This document shows positions 13,251 through 13,374 of a stretch of DNA of 13,374 bases, one piece after another (the first letter of the stretch is position 1; each line of letters begins with the position of its first letter). Both the position numbers and the translations under genes were made by a program. The notes under the pieces were generated by a model. The model searched no databases, was not told where the DNA came from, and worked only from the letters and a program-made list of their open reading frames with translations. Source of the stretch: JAFARZ01 sp035651595 (GTDB taxonomy: Bacteria; Actinomycetota; Actinomycetes; Streptosporangiales; Streptosporangiaceae); NCBI GenBank assembly GCA_035651595.1, contig DASRFJ010000274.1, forward strand, positions 1-13,374, read 5' to 3'.

Positions 13251-13290
13251 AGTACTCGCTAATACGAAAACCCAGATGCGAGTTCGTACT
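13251..13290. repeat. Imperfect inverted repeat in an AT-richer stretch
   Basis: ACTCGC (13254-13259) pairs with GCGAGT (13278-13283), and AGTAC (13251-13255) with GTACT (13286-13290), so the outer and inner pairings share bases and the structure is imperfect. The surrounding 13210-13305 is clearly richer in A and T than the rest of the window and includes TACTATATC. It may be an operator or promoter of a gene starting past the window, but the downstream gene is not visible. Confidence 0.4.
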
Positions 13291-13310
13291 ATATCGGGAT
13301 AAATCCGGCG

Positions 13311-13374
13311 CGACGGGCGGAGGTGTCGGCGGGCGACGGGCGGAGGTGTCGGCGGGCGGAGGTGTCGGCGGGCG
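13311..13374. repeat. Short tandem repeat running off the window end
   Basis: Two identical 23-bp units, 13311-13333 and 13334-13356, followed by a 16-bp short unit at 13357-13372. The common core is CGGAGGTGTCGGCGGG. The third unit lacks the leading CGACGGG. The array continues to the last base, so its full length is unknown. The purine-rich GGAGG content resembles the repeats upstream of cobQ in style but not in sequence. Confidence 0.85.

Larger units (their letters stand above)
12919..13374. other. Non-coding 3' region with a stem-loop, inverted repeat and tandem repeats
   Basis: No gene is supportable in these 456 bases. They contain the perfect stem-loop at 13059-13105, an AT-richer stretch at about 13210-13305 that probably belongs to the control region of a gene beyond the window, and short tandem repeats at 13311-13374. 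Open frames here translate the repeats and show no recognisable domains. Confidence 0.65.

Noticed and set aside
13059..13374. CRISPR array
   Set aside because: The end repeats are directly adjacent without spacers, and the stem-loop occurs singly.

Overview
The window is very GC-rich DNA with dense, short-spaced genes, many GTG starts and 4-base GTGA/ATGA overlaps. Together with a DinB-fold enzyme of the mycothiol-dependent family, a PucR-type regulator and a sigma-domain/transmembrane/Pro-rich fusion protein, this points to a filamentous-type actinobacterium. I suspect the Streptosporangiales or relatives, but the order is an inference. All identities come from reading motifs and remembered family patterns; no database search was run.

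Layout. Positions 1-328 hold a GC-rich stem-loop (115-141) and purine-rich tandem repeats that duplicate the ribosome-binding/start region of the first gene. Then, on the + strand: cobyric acid synthase (cobQ, 329-1807) and an Ohr-type peroxide-resistance protein (1818-2237). A consensus-like promoter (2238-2266) precedes a compact run of genes: mycothiol-dependent isomerase-like protein (2319-3128), VOC/glyoxalase protein (3158-3655), ADP-ribosylglycohydrolase-family protein (3661-4665), PfkB-family sugar kinase (4662-5777) and a DUF302 protein (5774-6193). The kinase runs out of frame through the wreck of an alpha/beta-hydrolase gene (about 5587-5730, with an internal TAA), which seems to have given it a foreign C-terminal tail.

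Convergent to DUF302 is a PucR-family regulator (6184-7737, - strand). It is divergent from an APC-family amino-acid permease (7795-9273), which overlaps a ureohydrolase of the agmatinase/guanidinobutyrase group (9270-10211). These three look like one regulated module for uptake and hydrolysis of a guanidino compound. Convergent to it, sharing a CTAG stop palindrome, is a - strand gene (10208-11353) for an unusual protein: a sigma-70 region-2-like domain, no visible region 4, one membrane helix, a Pro-rich stalk and an extracytoplasmic beta domain. It is divergent from a lipoprotein of the arylsulfotransferase (ASST) family (11460-12659). A 3' fragment of a PIN-like (DUF5615-type) toxin gene abuts it (about 12661-12918).

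The last 456 bases hold no gene I can support. They contain a second, perfect copy of the stem-loop family (13059-13105), an AT-richer stretch with an imperfect inverted repeat, and tandem repeats running off the window end. The two gene remnants, the duplicated start region and the repeat family suggest a region that has been rearranged repeatedly. The most promising leads are the ADP-ribosylglycohydrolase/kinase pair (possible N-glycoside salvage), the PucR/APC/ureohydrolase module, the sigma-less-region-4 membrane fusion beside the ASST lipoprotein, and the stem-loop repeat family.
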